DNA of 64,000 nt from Bidens hawaiensis (taxonomy: Eukaryota; Streptophyta; Magnoliopsida; Asterales; Asteraceae). The notes beneath the pieces were generated by a model. It saw only the letters and a program-made list of their open reading frames with translations. It did no database searches and had not been told where the DNA came from. Each line of letters starts with the position of its first letter. Position 1 is the stretch's first letter. Made by a program: the position numbers and the translations under genes. Location: positions 4,367,001-4,431,000 of the forward strand of contig JAIQDT010000026.1 in assembly GCA_021521415.1 (NCBI GenBank). The letters are read 5' to 3'. Below are positions 23,137-35,461 of the stretch, piece by piece.

Positions 23137-23520
23137 TTTGTAAAAATGCATACTATATGTTTGTAAAAATCAAAAATATTTTCACGGATCGCTTAAAACA
23201 TTTCAAATAAGTGTTTGGTAAGTCTTTTTCGGCTTAACGGTTGATACAATGCTCGGTTTGTAACTATCTTTTGCGTTTAAATCTATAGCGGGTAGTTAAA
23301 CGAGCATATTTTCGTTTAACTTGTTTGCTATCAAACTAAGGCCATATTTCTAATGTCTTAGCTTGTATTAAACGTATATCACTCATAGATGGCCCCCTGA
23401 GATATCGGGGTCATAACCAGACCCGTTCGGTTAATCGTTCGTTTGTTATGCAAAAAGTGTTTATTTGCTTAATCGGTAAATACGTACTGAGGTGTACCTT
23501 CTTTTGGCTCAAATGTCACA
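23137..23520 (-). mobile_element. 5' LTR of family A element, outer part
   Basis: Matches the last 385 bases of the LTR ending at 9986, down to the terminal CTCAAATGTCACA, and is followed by the GTTTA duplication. This proves that the A element and the B remnant are nested and not side by side. Confidence 0.88.
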
Positions 23521-23525
23521 GTTTA

Positions 23526-23905
23526 ACAAAACCTAAACACGTAATCTGGGCATCCCCATCACGAGTCAAGGCTCGGGTAATATATTTAACCCGATCTCTG
23601 TAAAACATAAATGCGTAACACGAGCCTCCCCACCACGAGTCAAACTCGAGTACTATATTTGACTCGGTCATGGTTTAACAAAACCAAAACACGTAATACG
23701 GGCTTCCCCACCACGAGTCAAGACTTGAGTAATATATTTGACCCAATCACGGTTTAGCAAAATGGTGGGCCTCCAAACCAATAGTCACGAGACACGAAGT
23801 CAAGGACTCGAGTAATATATTTGACCCGCCCTAACATAAAGATGCGACACGGGCATCCCACCACGAATAAAACTCGAGTAATATATTTAACCCGGTCACA
23901 GTTTA
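23526..23905. repeat. About 70-bp tandem array, right part
   Basis: Continuation of the array at 6690-6994 beyond the A insertion. Units contain CCACCACGAGTCAA and CTCGAGTAATATATTTGAC, with local deletions. Confidence 0.85.
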
Positions 23906-23939
23906 TCAAAAACAAGCACATCAATAGACACGCCTATAT

Positions 23940-24970
23940 ACATCTTAGGTAATCAATCAACTAAATAACATCATTAAGCATAGCCTTTATTATATAATTT
24001 CGGGAACATATAATTATAGACGAGTCTATCATTATCCTCAAACATAGGCTATCAATAATATATAGTTTCTAGGAATATGTAATTATAAATGAGTGTGATA
24101 ATGTCTTCAAATTATAGACTACAATAATAATTAGTTTTCAGAAATATATACTTATAAACGAGTCCACTGATGTCCTCAATTATAGACTATCAATAGTAAA
24201 TAGTTCTCAGAAATATATAGTTATAAACGAGTCTAATAATGTCCTCAAGTATAGACCATCGATAATAAATAGTTTTCAGGAATATATATAATTTTAAACG
24301 AGTTCAATAATGTCCTCAAGTATGGACTGTCAATAATAAATAGGTTTTAGGAATATATAGTTATAAACGAGTCTAATAATGCCATCAAGCATAGACTACC
24401 AATAATATATAGTTTTCTGAAATATATATAATTATAAACGAGTATAATAATGTCCTCAAGTATAGACTATCAATAATAAATAGTTTTCAGGAATATATAA
24501 TTATAAACGAGTCAAATAATGTCCTCAAGTATAGATTATAAATAATATAAATAAATGTATAATCATAGACGAGTCTAAATAACATCCTCAAGGATATATT
24601 ATAAATTATATATAATATTTCAGAAATATATAATCATGGACGAGTCTAAATAACATCCTTAAGTATAGATTATAAATAATATATAATTTTCATAAATGTA
24701 TAATCATAGACGAGTCTAAATAATATCCTCAAGTATAGTCTATAAACAATATATAATTTCAAAACTTATAATTATAAACGAGTCCAATAATGTCCTCGAA
24801 CATAGACTATCAATAATATAAATCTTGTCCAAACGATCAACCAAACAATATCATCACGTGTAATCCATAAATAATGGATAGTCTAGGAATTAATACCAGA
24901 CCTACTAATATATTCGAGCCTAGACCATAAGCAATATATATATAATTCACACATGGTTTCATAAATGTAC
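23940..24970. repeat. Diverged 60-75-bp tandem array in family C LTR
   Basis: About twelve to fourteen units built on TATAATTATAAACGAGTC, TAATAATGTCCTCAAG and TATAGACTATCAATAATA, with length variation from 60 to 75 bases. There is no coding potential. The forward C LTR has no such expansion. Confidence 0.85.
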
Positions 24971-24975
24971 AAATA

Positions 24976-27098
24976 TGTAACATCCTAAAATTTTAAGGTT
25001 GAATAAAGAAAGTTATGTTTAGTGATTTCGCGTTATTGATTATTTAATATCGAGTAAGGAGCGGATCATGGACTTAGATTAATTAAGATGGGTTAAATGA
25101 GAATGGGCCTTAGGTCCATGGGCTTAAGGGATATAAATATCCCCTAAACCCTAAAACATCACTCATTCCATCTTATTCTCTAACACTCCAAAACACACCC
25201 ACACCACTCACACCGCCGGCGGCCGAGGGAGAGGAACGAGCGTGATCCGAGAGAGAGTGAGCGATTAGTTGTGATTAAACAAGTTAAACGAGATCCAAAC
25301 AAGCACAAAAAGGTATGATTCTTGATCTTTGAAGTTTATAGATCCAAGCTTTATAGTGTTTATACGACCGAAAACGGTTGGGGAGCGTAGTGGGTGATGT
25401 CGAACCATAACAAGGGTGTTAAAATCGCCAAAATGCTTGATGAAAACCAAACCCGCGGCTGAACTGGGCAACTTCGCCTGCGACTGGGCAACTTCGCCTT
25501 CAAAGCGATAACTTCGCCTTCAAAGCGATAACTTCGCCTTCAAAGCTTAACTTCGCTTACGGCCAAGTTCGCCTAACTGGTAACTTCGCCTAAAGCTAAG
25601 TTCGCCTAAGGATTAACTTCGCCTAAAGCTAAGTTCGCCTAAGGATTAACTTCGCCTAAAGCTAAGTTCGCCTAAGGATTAACTTCGCCTAAAGCTAAGT
25701 TCGCCTAAGGTTTAACTTCGCCTAAAGTCAAGTTCGATTAGAAAATAAATTAAAAACCTAATGAAAAATGTGTTAAGACAGTTAATGGAAATAAAATTTT
25801 TCCAGGTCAGCTCGACCCCAGCCAGGGGCTCTGCCCCTTGGACCCTGCTAGGGGCTGCCGCCCCTAGACCCCGCTGCCAGGGGCGCTGCCCCCGGACCCT
25901 CGTTCGTTGTGGGTCGTATAAATATAGAAATGCAATATGAGAAGTGATAGTTAATTGATGCGTATACTTGTTATACAGTCAGCCGTGCACAACTGAAGAA
26001 AGGGATTACGATTAACGGTGAACGTAACCGTGTTCAGGTGAGTTTCTAGCCACATTCCTTGTTATGTTTTCGGGGCTGTGTGCATACTCGATGTGTTGTT
26101 AATACATTTATCCTAAGTGATAAGTGTATGCCATATGTGATATATGTGATATGTATGAATGAATGCTTGATGGTACGTGAACGATCTTCGGATATTGCAC
26201 GTACCGTCAGGTTGTAACGCTATGTATAAGGTAAGTATGATATGTATGCTTATGTGTATGAATGTAATAAAGTTAATAAAAGAAGGAAAAGACGGTTGTA
26301 TGGTTGTATGGTTAGGAAAAGGGTACCGAGCCCTAATAATACTCGAGGTATGATGTATGGTTGTATAGTAACGAAGAGGGAATCGAACCCTACTAATATT
26401 CGAGAACTACGGACCAGACCCTTATAATATCTGTGATGTTAGGGACCAGACCCTTATAATATCTGTGATGCTAGGGACCAGACCCTTATAATATCTGTGA
26501 TGCTAGGGACCAGACCCTTATAATATCTGTGATGTTAGGGACCAGACCCTTATAATATATGTGATGTTAGGGACCAGACCCTTATAATATCTGTGATGTT
26601 AGGGACCAGACCCTTATAATATATGTTAGGTTATAGGGCGAAAGGCTCTTTAAAACGTAGGATTATGTGTGTAAAGAAAATATGAATGAAAGTATGAAAG
26701 TATGAATGAAAGTATGAATGAAGGTACGAATGAAAGTATGAAAGTATGAATGAAAGAATATAAGTTTATGTGTATTATATTGTGTATGATTAACTAGAAC
26801 TCACTCAGCGTAGCTGACTTTTAGTATGCACGCAGATGAGTAGGATGAGGCAGCTCGCTTGAGGAGACACGTGGCACTGAATAAGAGGCTGGCATCGAAA
26901 GACTCAAGACGTTTAAGTTTAATGTTTCGTTTATTTTGAAAGACAAAATGATGTTTTAAGACAAGACGTGTTTTGTTATGAAATGTTTTATGAAAGTTTT
27001 TATATTCCGCGAAAGTTTTAATGAACTCTGATTTGTACGAACTGTGTTTATGAGTAAATCCGACGCTAAAGTAGGGCTACCGGGTTCGGGGCCTTACA
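24976..27098 (+). mobile_element. Solo LTR of family B, TSD AAATA
   Basis: A complete LTR of 2,123 bases, TGTAACATCC to GGGGCCTTACA, flanked by AAATA at 24971-24975 and 27099-27103. It is the best reference copy for the family. In order it has the TATA region (25128), the AAGTTCGCC minisatellite (25465-25735), a GC-rich GCCAGGGGCTCTGCCCCTTG block (about 25820-25900), the 31-bp array (26405-26630), a GAAAGTATGAATG stretch and the end block. No internal region remains, so it arose by LTR-LTR recombination. Small open frames (25265-25471 reverse, 26242-26427 forward) are not supported. Confidence 0.95.
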
Positions 27099-28910
27099 AA
27101 ATACAACTAAGACTATGCAATACCATCCAAACAGTTTAAACAAGTAAATCAGGTAAAATTTGTAATAGGGTGTGTATGCTAGCCCAAAATGAAAAAAAAA
27201 GATTAAAAGGGGCATCATGAAACTCACCTGACACAAGTTACACAAGTACCAATGAGCTAGAGAATCTATGAGCAGTCCCGCAATTCAAAAGCCTGTACGG
27301 TTGCACTCAACAATTACTAACTAACCCGAACCGACTCGCTTATTCTACGGGACGTCCTAACATAATTTAATTGACCCGAAACCTCACCCATGATAATATC
27401 ATTTACATCAGGCCCAAAGGGTTTACCCTCAAATAAAACCGGGGACAAAAGGGTTTACTAACTACTCCCGGTTTAGGTAAATTGTGTCGAATTCGCGCGT
27501 TATCACGCTGTTTAAGTAATTACCAACAAAATAAGGCCCATTTAGACAAAATATGGTATTATTACAGAAATAATGTCCAGGCAACACTATACGATCTAAA
27601 CGGGTCGGCAATCCCATTGTACAACGCACAAATTACCATTTAAGCGAGAATTCGCATTCTACCGAACCGTTTAAGCAATCACCAACCAATTCAGCCCCAT
27701 TTTATTAAAAATTAGTGTTTCAACAGCCCGTTAATCATATTAACAATACACAATCTTATTTGGTTGTTAATCCCCTCAAATTACACATAAAACGCAACAA
27801 TTAACAATTTAAACGATCGAAATCCTAGTTTCCGAACTATTAACGATTGACCCATGAAATCAAATCCATTGGCCAAGATATTTTAGTATGAAGTAATTGG
27901 CATAACTAGGGAGATATTGGAACAAAAACCTCTGTCAAAACAGCTCCAGAAATAACTTAATGGGCAGCCACCGATTTTAACCTTAACCGAATGAATCGAT
28001 CAATAACAAGTCTAATATGCAGACTTTAGCATGCAAAGATGTATTTTATTACATAGGAAAATCAGAAAATTAATTATGAATATTTTACCATAGTTTCATA
28101 ATTGTCTTAGGTTTCTAAAAATATTTTTGTTATAGTTGTCTAATGCACACAAAAATGACAAAAATTCATTCAACATAGAAAGGTACATGTAGCAATTTCA
28201 GTGTGCAACAAAAGGGTTTTATTTGTTTATAAATTAATACCCAACCTAATTAAACGACCCCAATTGGTTTGGAATCCTAACTCAAAATTTGAAGTTCCAT
28301 AAGTGAAACCAACCAATTTGGACATGACATAAAATTGTTATGAGGTCTGGAAGACAGACCAGAATTTGACTTCCCGCATCAGCTTTGACACATGTTTATA
28401 TAAAATCTTAAAAACTATTCAAATCTCTTCCAAAAATTACAAATTATACCTTTCTGGAAACTAGACTCAAAGTAGAATATCTTAGAAACAAGATTCGATC
28501 ATGAAAAATCAATTGTAATTGAGTTATAGAACAAATAATAAACGAGTACGAATCTGTCAGCAAACTATTATCATCAAAACTCAAACCCTAACATGTTTAT
28601 GTCATCTCTTGGGTACAATAAACGAATTAATGGTACTAACCTGGAATTAGTTGATATTCTCATTGTAATGGCTTAGATGGTGAGAATATCGGCGGAGGAG
28701 GGGGCTGCTACAAGCCGATCGCAAGAGGGAGAAGAGGGCGGCTATTTTATTTTAGGTTTTAAGCAAAATACATTTTGGCCCCTAGTTTACAATTTAGTTT
28801 ACTTGCTTCCAAAGCTTATTAAATGAAAATTAGAATGGCCACTAGAGACCCCTCAACCTTAAATATCAAAACCTGATTATACAAGTTAACAAAAATTTCC
28901 AGGCGTTACA

Positions 28911-29267
28911 TTACATGGGATGATTAAAGATGCAAGATATTAGTTATACCTTAGGTTTAATAAAATAAAGAACAATTTATATGTATTAGTTAATATAATA
29001 GTTTTGGGATGATTTTGATTTGTTAAACTCTTGTGTATGATGATTGTAATAAATAAATTAGATATTGAAACTTGATATTTATTTTAGTGTCTTTTATCTA
29101 TGATACAAATTATGTCGCACCCCGACATGTTACCCCGTTAGGTTGTGGTGTGACCTATTGGTATCAGAGATGAAAGCTATAAGATAGGTGGTTAGACGCA
29201 ATCACCTAGTAGCATGCTTAGGTCCCCTATACGTTTTCCTATATGTGTGTCCTATTTGTTTGATTTT
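28911..29267 (+). other. Possible end of old LTR D and primer-binding site
   Basis: An AT-rich stretch ending GTTGTGGTGTGAC at about 29153 is followed by TTGGTATCAGAGATG (29158-29172), which fits a Met-tRNA primer site. This suggests the 5' LTR end of an old element whose internal region was then split by the complete family C element at 29268. No coding sequence is seen. Confidence 0.4.
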
Positions 29268-30619
29268 TGTAACACCCGTCAAACTTCCGGTTTAATGATT
29301 TAGCGCGTGAAAAGTATGTATAACTCTCAGGACTTAACCGACATTTCTCGGATGCTGTTACTTCATCCCGGTACGTTTAATCGCTTAACATTTCTTACAA
29401 GTTGCATTATTATTCAATTCCAGGGGCTAGAATGAAAATATTTTATAATATAACATTAATCAAAAAACCCTAAACCCTATTTGCAGCTGTTGTCCGATCG
29501 GCACAAGGCCAGCCTCCCCCCCCTTTCATTGCTTCGACTTTTTGATCAATTCCAAGCTCCTAGAAGTAGTTCAAGGTATGTACTACAATCCCCAACACTC
29601 TTTTTGTTCATCCCTAATCGTTTTGATGCTCAATTTTGCCGAAACTTTTCGTTGGACAGATTTTCGGCCAAGGTGTAATTGACCCACTTCCCGTTGATAA
29701 AAATAAGAGTTACCGGTGTAGAAAGATTCCCAGGTATAGCATTTACATCATATTAAAATTTCATAACCATTGGAGGTGTTTAGGTCGGTCAATCGGTTTT
29801 AGTTCGAAAACTAGGGTTTATCGGGTGTAGAATTGTAAATTGTTGAGTTTGAAGCATTAATCGGTTGGATGACCAACCGAATCAGTTTGCATGGCCCTAG
29901 GGGAGTATAAGGGCTGTGGGAAAATTATTTTTTTGATGCTCGGGGCTGTTTTGGTTGGTGCTTCGTCAATCGAGTCGGCGAGGCGCGAATTTTCGTTTAA
30001 ATGTTAAATTGAGAGTTGTAAAAAGGAACCGTCTACCCTATCAACTCGGGTGACATAATTATGATGAATGAAAGGATTAAAATGGGAATTTGGTCCATTT
30101 GGGGCTGATTCGTTTAACAATTGGTTTTAAGGTTTATTACGCGCGTATCGACTCCATTTGATTACCGACGGGCGAGTTGTGCATCATGGTTAGCCCCGAC
30201 CTTAATCGTAGGGTGGATTTGGTTAATTGAAAGGTCGTTGGGGCTGAGGTAAAGTTGTTGGGCCTTGGGCCAAGTTGTTAGGCCTTGGGCCAAGTGTTGG
30301 GCCTTGGGCCAAGTTGTTGGGCCTTGGGCCAAAGTGTTGGGCTTGAACGGCCCATTAGGCAAGAGTGTTCTTACAGTCTAGTTTAGTAACGCGTTGTGTA
30401 TAATTTACAGGCCCTTGCTTGTGATTGTGCACTTAGGGATTTCCTAGCTCGTTGCATGTGTTCGATTGATTTCAGGTGAGTTCATGATGCCCCCTTTTAA
30501 CTCTTTTTAAGTTTTGGGCTAGCATGCACACCTAAGCGATTTTACTTGATGAAATGTTTTAAATGATTTTACATAGGCTGGCTAGTATTGGTAGGCCTTG
30601 GAATGTTAAAGAATATGTG

Positions 30620-30657
<38 letters not shown>

Positions 30658-31300
30658 TGGCCAATATTTGGCGAATGTTGTAGTCGTCTCGACTACTGAA
30701 TGTTGCGTATGCCTACTTTGTGTTTGCATGTGCCGAATGTTACGTGTTTGGGTTGTACGTTTTCTCAGCCCTGAATGTTATTATTGAATGTTATATATAT
30801 ATATATTGATAGATATAGGAATGCACGTATAGAGATGCTCATACGTAAGGATGACTATTTATTGAATGTGGTGACCTAACCGATGTATTTCCATTTACCG
30901 TTTTAAAACCGTTGTAATGATTATTAAGACTTCTGTTACTTATTTAAAACTTGAATTCACTCAGCTTAAGCTGACTTTGTGTGCATGTTAGTGTGAGTTT
31001 CAGGCTAGGAAAAGGATGCCTTATCGCTTGGACGTGCACGAAGCTACTTGGACAATGAAGGGCATACGGGAATTGAAGATTTTATTATTAAACATTTATT
31101 TTTAAAAGTTTATTTAAAGATAATTATGTTGATTTTGGGCAAAATTCCCGGGTTTTGGGAACTCATTTACTTATTTACGTTTTCCGCCGAATTATACTCT
31201 ATGATGCTTATTTTAATGAAAAGAATTGTTTATTTATTTATTTTTACGAGTGTTTTGAATGATTACCAACTGTGGGGTTCCCGGGGTTCGGGGCCTTACA
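29268..31300 (+). mobile_element. 5' LTR of complete family C element
   Basis: 2,033 bases from TGTAACACCCGTC to GGGGCCTTACA. It contains a telobox-like AAACCCTAAACCCTA at 29465-29479, GGGCCTTGGGCC repeats at 30258-30335 and a TA microsatellite at about 30625-30652. The small frames at 29481-29678, 29636-29830 and 31048-31365 show no homology and lie in sequence repeated in the 3' LTR, so I do not call them genes. Confidence 0.95.
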
Positions 31301-31667
31301 AGTTTGTATCAGAGCCTTGGTTCGAGGGATCCGAGCATCCCCGAATGCTTGGACTCGAACTGTAAGAAAAGAGACCAGTATGCCCACCGCGAGTAGCTGC
31401 ACGCCAAGAGGTAACTTTTAATTATTTATCATTCCTTTAAATTTAAAAGTTCCGGTATGTGATTAGATGTTTAAGTGTTAGATACAAGACTAACGAGGTT
31501 AGGGGCAGGGGGTGGTTAGGACGGGCAGGGGGTGGTTAGGACGGGCGGGTAAAGTAAATGACTAATTACACTTGATCAACGTCATTAGTAGTTTACCCTT
31601 ACCTTACATATTCTAATTACCACTTGTACTTGACCGTGTTAAAATTCTGTCTTTATAGGGATAAGTC

Positions 31668-32492
31668 ATGGTTAATACTCGAGCTTCTAAGGGAGGTGGT
31701 CCTAGTGTTCGCGGCCGTGGTCGTAAGCCACGTGCCGAAGCCGAGAAAGAGATTCCTACTCCCCAGCGGGAGGAGACTCCGATTCTTGAGGAGGGGGATA
31801 ACCCCGCCATAGATCCTGCTTTGCGCGTGGCTATCACGGATGAGGTTTACCAGGTGCTCCATAGCGCCATTCCTGAGATTGTTGCTGACGCCGTCAGGGC
31901 CATGGAGGGGTCACTGGTTGGTAAGGGTTCGGATGGGGAAGGAAGAGTAAGGAGGTGATGGTCGAAGAGGAAGAGGAAGTGTATGTGCCGAGTGAGGACG
32001 AAGATGAGGTGCGTACTGTTAGTGTATCGACCCGGGGTTGCTTGCATGGTGACTTTAAGAAGTGCGACCCCCTTTCTTCGATGGTATTAAAGACGCTTTG
32101 GCAGCGCATCAGTGGGTGAGAGAGATGGAGGCCGTTCTGAGGGTTAGTAAGTGCAAGGGGGATGACATGGTCACGTATGCTACCGCCTTGTTTCGTTCCA
32201 AGGCATTATGTTGGTGGGATAACCTGGTGCAGGCTATGGGTGATCGATTGATTAGGAAGATGACATGGGATGGATTGAAGAAGTTGGTTCTCGATCAGTT
32301 CTGTCCTCCGCATGTATTGGATAAAATTGAACAGGAATTCTTGACCTTGGAGGCGGGTAGTATGACACATCGGGAATACACCACAAAGTTCAACAAGATG
32401 GCTCGCTTATGTCCCGATCTGGTTACCCGTGAGGAAAAAAGGATTAAGAAGTATGTGAAGGGGGGAATGTTGCGACGCCACATATTATATCC
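31668..32492 (+). pseudogene. Family C gag remnant
   Basis: It begins MVNTRASKGGGPSVRGRGRK at 31668, a typical start for this gag lineage. It runs through a basic and then acidic N-terminal region and breaks at about 31958 (frameshift within the GEGRVRR context). The gag core resumes in another frame from about 32050: RPPFFDG, HQWVREME, ALCWWDNLV, LDQFCPP and YTTKFNKMARLCPDL. The frame then runs to about 32490 and joins directly to the protease-RT linker. The zinc knuckle and protease catalytic region are thus deleted, roughly 250-300 codons judging from the B element. It cannot give functional gag alone. Confidence 0.82.
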
Positions 32493-34024
32493 ATGCTTAA
32501 GGCGGGAAAGTTGATGCAGCGGGGGTGCGGGGCGTATCTGGCATATGCTATGAATGTGAATACCGAGGTGGCTACCGTCGGTGATGTTCCTATTGTTCGG
32601 GATTTCCCGGATGTATTTCCAGATGATTTCTCAGATGTGCCGCCGGATCGCGAGGTTGAGTTCAAGATAGACCTTGTACCGAGCGCCAAACCCGTTGCCC
32701 GAGCTCCCTACCGCCTAGCGCCGAATGAAATGTAGGAACTTATAGCTCATTTGGAAAACTTGCTCGATAAGGGCTTTATTCGACCGAGCAATTCGCCTTG
32801 GGGTGGCCCGGTGTCTTGTTCGTTAAGAAGAAGGACGGTAGCATGCGAATGGTTATCGACTACCGTGAGTTGAATAAGCTCACTGCTAAAAATCGGTACC
32901 CGCTCCCGAGGATCGATGACTTATTTGATCAGCTCCAAGGAGCTAGTTGGTTCTCGAAGATCGACCTTAGGTCCGGGTATCATCAGTTGAAGATTCGGGA
33001 GGAAGATATTCCTAAGACTGCCTTCCGCACTCATAATGGACATTATGAATTTCTGGTGATGTCTTTCGGTTTGACCAACGCACCGGCTGCGTTCATGGAT
33101 CTTATGAACCGGGTGTGTAGACCGATGCTCGATCGTTCAGTTATTGTGTTCATCGACGACATTCTTGTGTACTCTAAAAGTGAATCCGATCACGCCGGTC
33201 ATCTCGTGGAAGTGTTGGAGGCTCTGCGGAAGAACAAACTGTATGCAAAATTTTCTAAGTGTTCCTTCTGGTTGCGTGAGGTTCAATTCTTGGGTCATGT
33301 TATTAACCCGAGTGGTATTCTGGTTGACCCTGCAAATGTGGAAGCCGTGAATGAATAGGAGTCTCCTAAGTCTCCATCTGAAATCCGTAGTTTTCTGTGT
33401 TAGGCGATGTATTACCGCCACTTTATTCCCGATTTTTCGAAAATTGCTTCTTCAAAGACCAAGTTGACTAAGAAGAGTGTTAAGTTCGTTTGGGGTACGG
33501 AGCAGGAGGAGGCTTTTCTTGAGTTGAAGAACAGATTGACACATGCCCCGATTTTAGCTTTACCCGATGGCACCGATGACCTAGTGGTTTATTCTGATGC
33601 CTCTTATCAGGGGCTTGGGTGTGTTCTGATGCAGGGAGGTCGAGTCATCGCATATGCCTCGCGGCAATTAAAGTCTCACGAGGCGAATTACCCTACTCAC
33701 GATTTGGAGCTTGCGGCCGTTGTGTTTGCTCTTAATTTGTGGCGGCATTATTTGTACAGTGTTCCCTACGTTATCTATACCGATCATAAGAGTTTAAAAT
33801 ATTTCTTTGAACAAAAGGAACTGAATATGCGCCAGCGTCGATGGTTGGAGTTGATTAAGGATTATGATTTGGAGATTATGTACCACCTAGGTAAGGCTAA
33901 CGTGGTGGCTGACTCATTGAGCCGGAAGGAGAGACCGAAGCCGATTCGTGTAAAATATTACCAGCTCATCCTTAAACCCAATATTTTGAAGCAAATTGCA
34001 AGCGTTCAAAATGAGGCTTTGTAG
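32493..34024 (+). pseudogene. Family C reverse transcriptase and RNase H remnant
   Basis: It starts in the linker (GCGAYLAYAMN, VPIVRDFPDVFPDDF). It breaks at TAG 32733-32735 and shifts frame near 32805. Then comes RT with [40 protein letters not shown] and [13 protein letters not shown] stops follow at about 33356 and 33401. RNase H shows [25 protein letters not shown] and [11 protein letters not shown], followed by a TAG at 34022-34024. From 32798 to the end of the element all pieces share one frame. Catalytic acids of both enzymes are still present. Reverse-strand frames here are shadows. Confidence 0.87.
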
Positions 34025-35461
34025 GTGGAATGGATTATGTCAGAACGTGTTTGGGGTCAGGAGAAATTGTTGGAAGACGTCGGTGACGGGGTGAAGTATA
34101 AGGATGGTCGTTTATGGGTACCGAAATATGGGGGATTCAGAGATAAAATTTTGGATGAGGCACACAAGTCGCGCTACTCTATTCACCCGGGCGCGACCAA
34201 GATGTACCAAGACTTGAAGAAAAATTATTGGTTGCCTGCGATGAAATTTGAGGTGGCTCAGTACGTGACTAAGTGTTTGACGTGTCTACAAGTTAAGGCC
34301 GAGCATCAAAAGCCGTTTGGGAAACTTCAGCCATTGGAAATACTTGAGTGGAAATGGGAGCATCTTACTATGGATTTCGTGACTAAACTGCCTCGTACTC
34401 CTAGGGGTAATTATGACACCATTTGGGTAATCGTGGATAGACTGACCAAGAGCGCTCACTTCTTGCCGATTTGAGAGACTTTTAATTCTGAGCAGCTAGC
34501 CGATGTGTTTATTCGTGAGATCGTCTCTAGGCACGGGGTTCCGGTATATATTGTTTTGGATAGGGATACGCGTTTTACCTCCAGGTTTTGGAAAAGGTTT
34601 CATGAGGAGATGGGCACCAAACTCCTCATCAGTACTGCTTATCACCCGCAGACGGATGGTCAGTCCGAGAGGACCATTCAAACTCTCGAGGATATGTTGC
34701 GGGCTTGTGTTATCGACTTTGGTGGTAGTTGGGACCGTCACTTACCGTTGGTAGAGCTCTCGTATAATAACAGGTATCACGCCACGATTGGGATGCCACC
34801 GTTTGAGATGTTGTATGGTAGGAGGTGTAGGAATCAAGTCTGTTGGGGTTACATTGGTCAGAAGTAGTTGGGTAGTTTGGAATTGGTCAAGGCTACGACT
34901 GAGAAACTCGACAAGATTAAAGCGTTTATGAAGGCCGCGCAGGGTCGTTAGAAGTCTTATGCGGATAAAAGGCGAAGACCTATTGTGTTCGAGGCTGGGG
35001 ATCGGGTTAAGTTGAAAGTTTTTCCTTGGAAGCGCATTATTCATTTTCGTAAGAGGGGGAAGCTTAGTCCGAGGTTCATTGGTCCGTTTCGTATATTGTC
35101 CCGTGTTGGTGAGGTAGCGTGTAGGCTGGAATTGCCTGATGAGCTCGCGGGGATTCATCCTACCTTCCATGTGTCCCACTTGAGGAAGTGTTTAGCGGAT
35201 GAGGAGGCCTATGTGCCTCTTGATGATATTGAGGTTGATAGTAAGCTGAACTATGTGGAGGAGCCTATTGCTATAGTTGACCGTCAGGAAAGACGGTTGC
35301 GGAACAAGGTGGTTAAGCAGGTGAAGGTGCAGTGGAGGCACCGTAGGGGTTCCGAGGCTACTTTGGAATCCGAAGATGAGATGATGACGCTGTATCCGCA
35401 GTTGTTCCTGTCACCTCGGGATTCGAGGACGAATCCCATTGTAAGGGGGGTGGACTTGTAA
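34025..35461 (+). pseudogene. Family C integrase and chromodomain remnant
   Basis: The frame continues after the stop at 34022, broken by TGA at about 34472 and TAG at about 34865 and 34949. The zinc region shows [10 protein letters not shown] and CLTCLQVK. The core shows MDFVTKLPRTPRGNYDT, LDRDTRFTSRF and [11 protein letters not shown]. The C-terminal part has a [10 protein letters not shown] block (GPY/F-like) and [21 protein letters not shown]...YPQLF, chromodomain-like but with Leu where relatives have Trp (TW in families A and B). The frame runs to 35461, five bases into the 3' LTR. Confidence 0.87.
35440..35456 (+). other. Polypurine tract of family C element
   Basis: GTAAGGGGGGTGGACT lies directly before TGTAACACC of the 3' LTR. 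Confidence 0.8.

Larger units (their letters stand above)
6995..23520 (-). mobile_element. Complete family A Ty3/Gypsy element (reversed), TSD GTTTA
   Basis: Both ends read TGTCA.ACCCC... and ...CAAATGTCACA on the forward strand, and the element is flanked by GTTTA at 6990-6994 and 23521-23525. In element order it has the 5' LTR (23520 down to 16362, interrupted), a Met-tRNA primer site at 16344-16359, an extra upstream frame, gag-pro-RT-RNaseH-integrase-chromodomain, a purine tract at 9987-10001 and the 3' LTR (9986 down to 6995). The integrase-last order and chromodomain place it in Ty3/Gypsy chromoviruses, with Tekay/Del the most likely lineage given the long LTRs. Its 5' LTR holds a truncated family B element and has lost about 1.8 kb. 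Confidence 0.9.
6242..28910 (-). mobile_element. Reversed family C LTR, probably solo, split by nested elements
   Basis: It starts TGTAAGAACCCGAAACCCGGG at 6242, the reverse of a family C LTR end, and finishes CCAGGCGTTACA at 28910, the reverse of a family C LTR start. The three segments are 6242-6994, 23526-24975 and 27104-28910, together about 4.0 kb. They are separated by a complete A element and a solo B LTR, each bounded by its own target duplication. The flanks are TTACT on the left and TTACA on the right, a near match to a 5-bp duplication. The block at 28150-28400 is shared, reversed, with the duplicated unit at 1224-1743, so the two long C LTRs are one subfamily. Confidence 0.8.
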
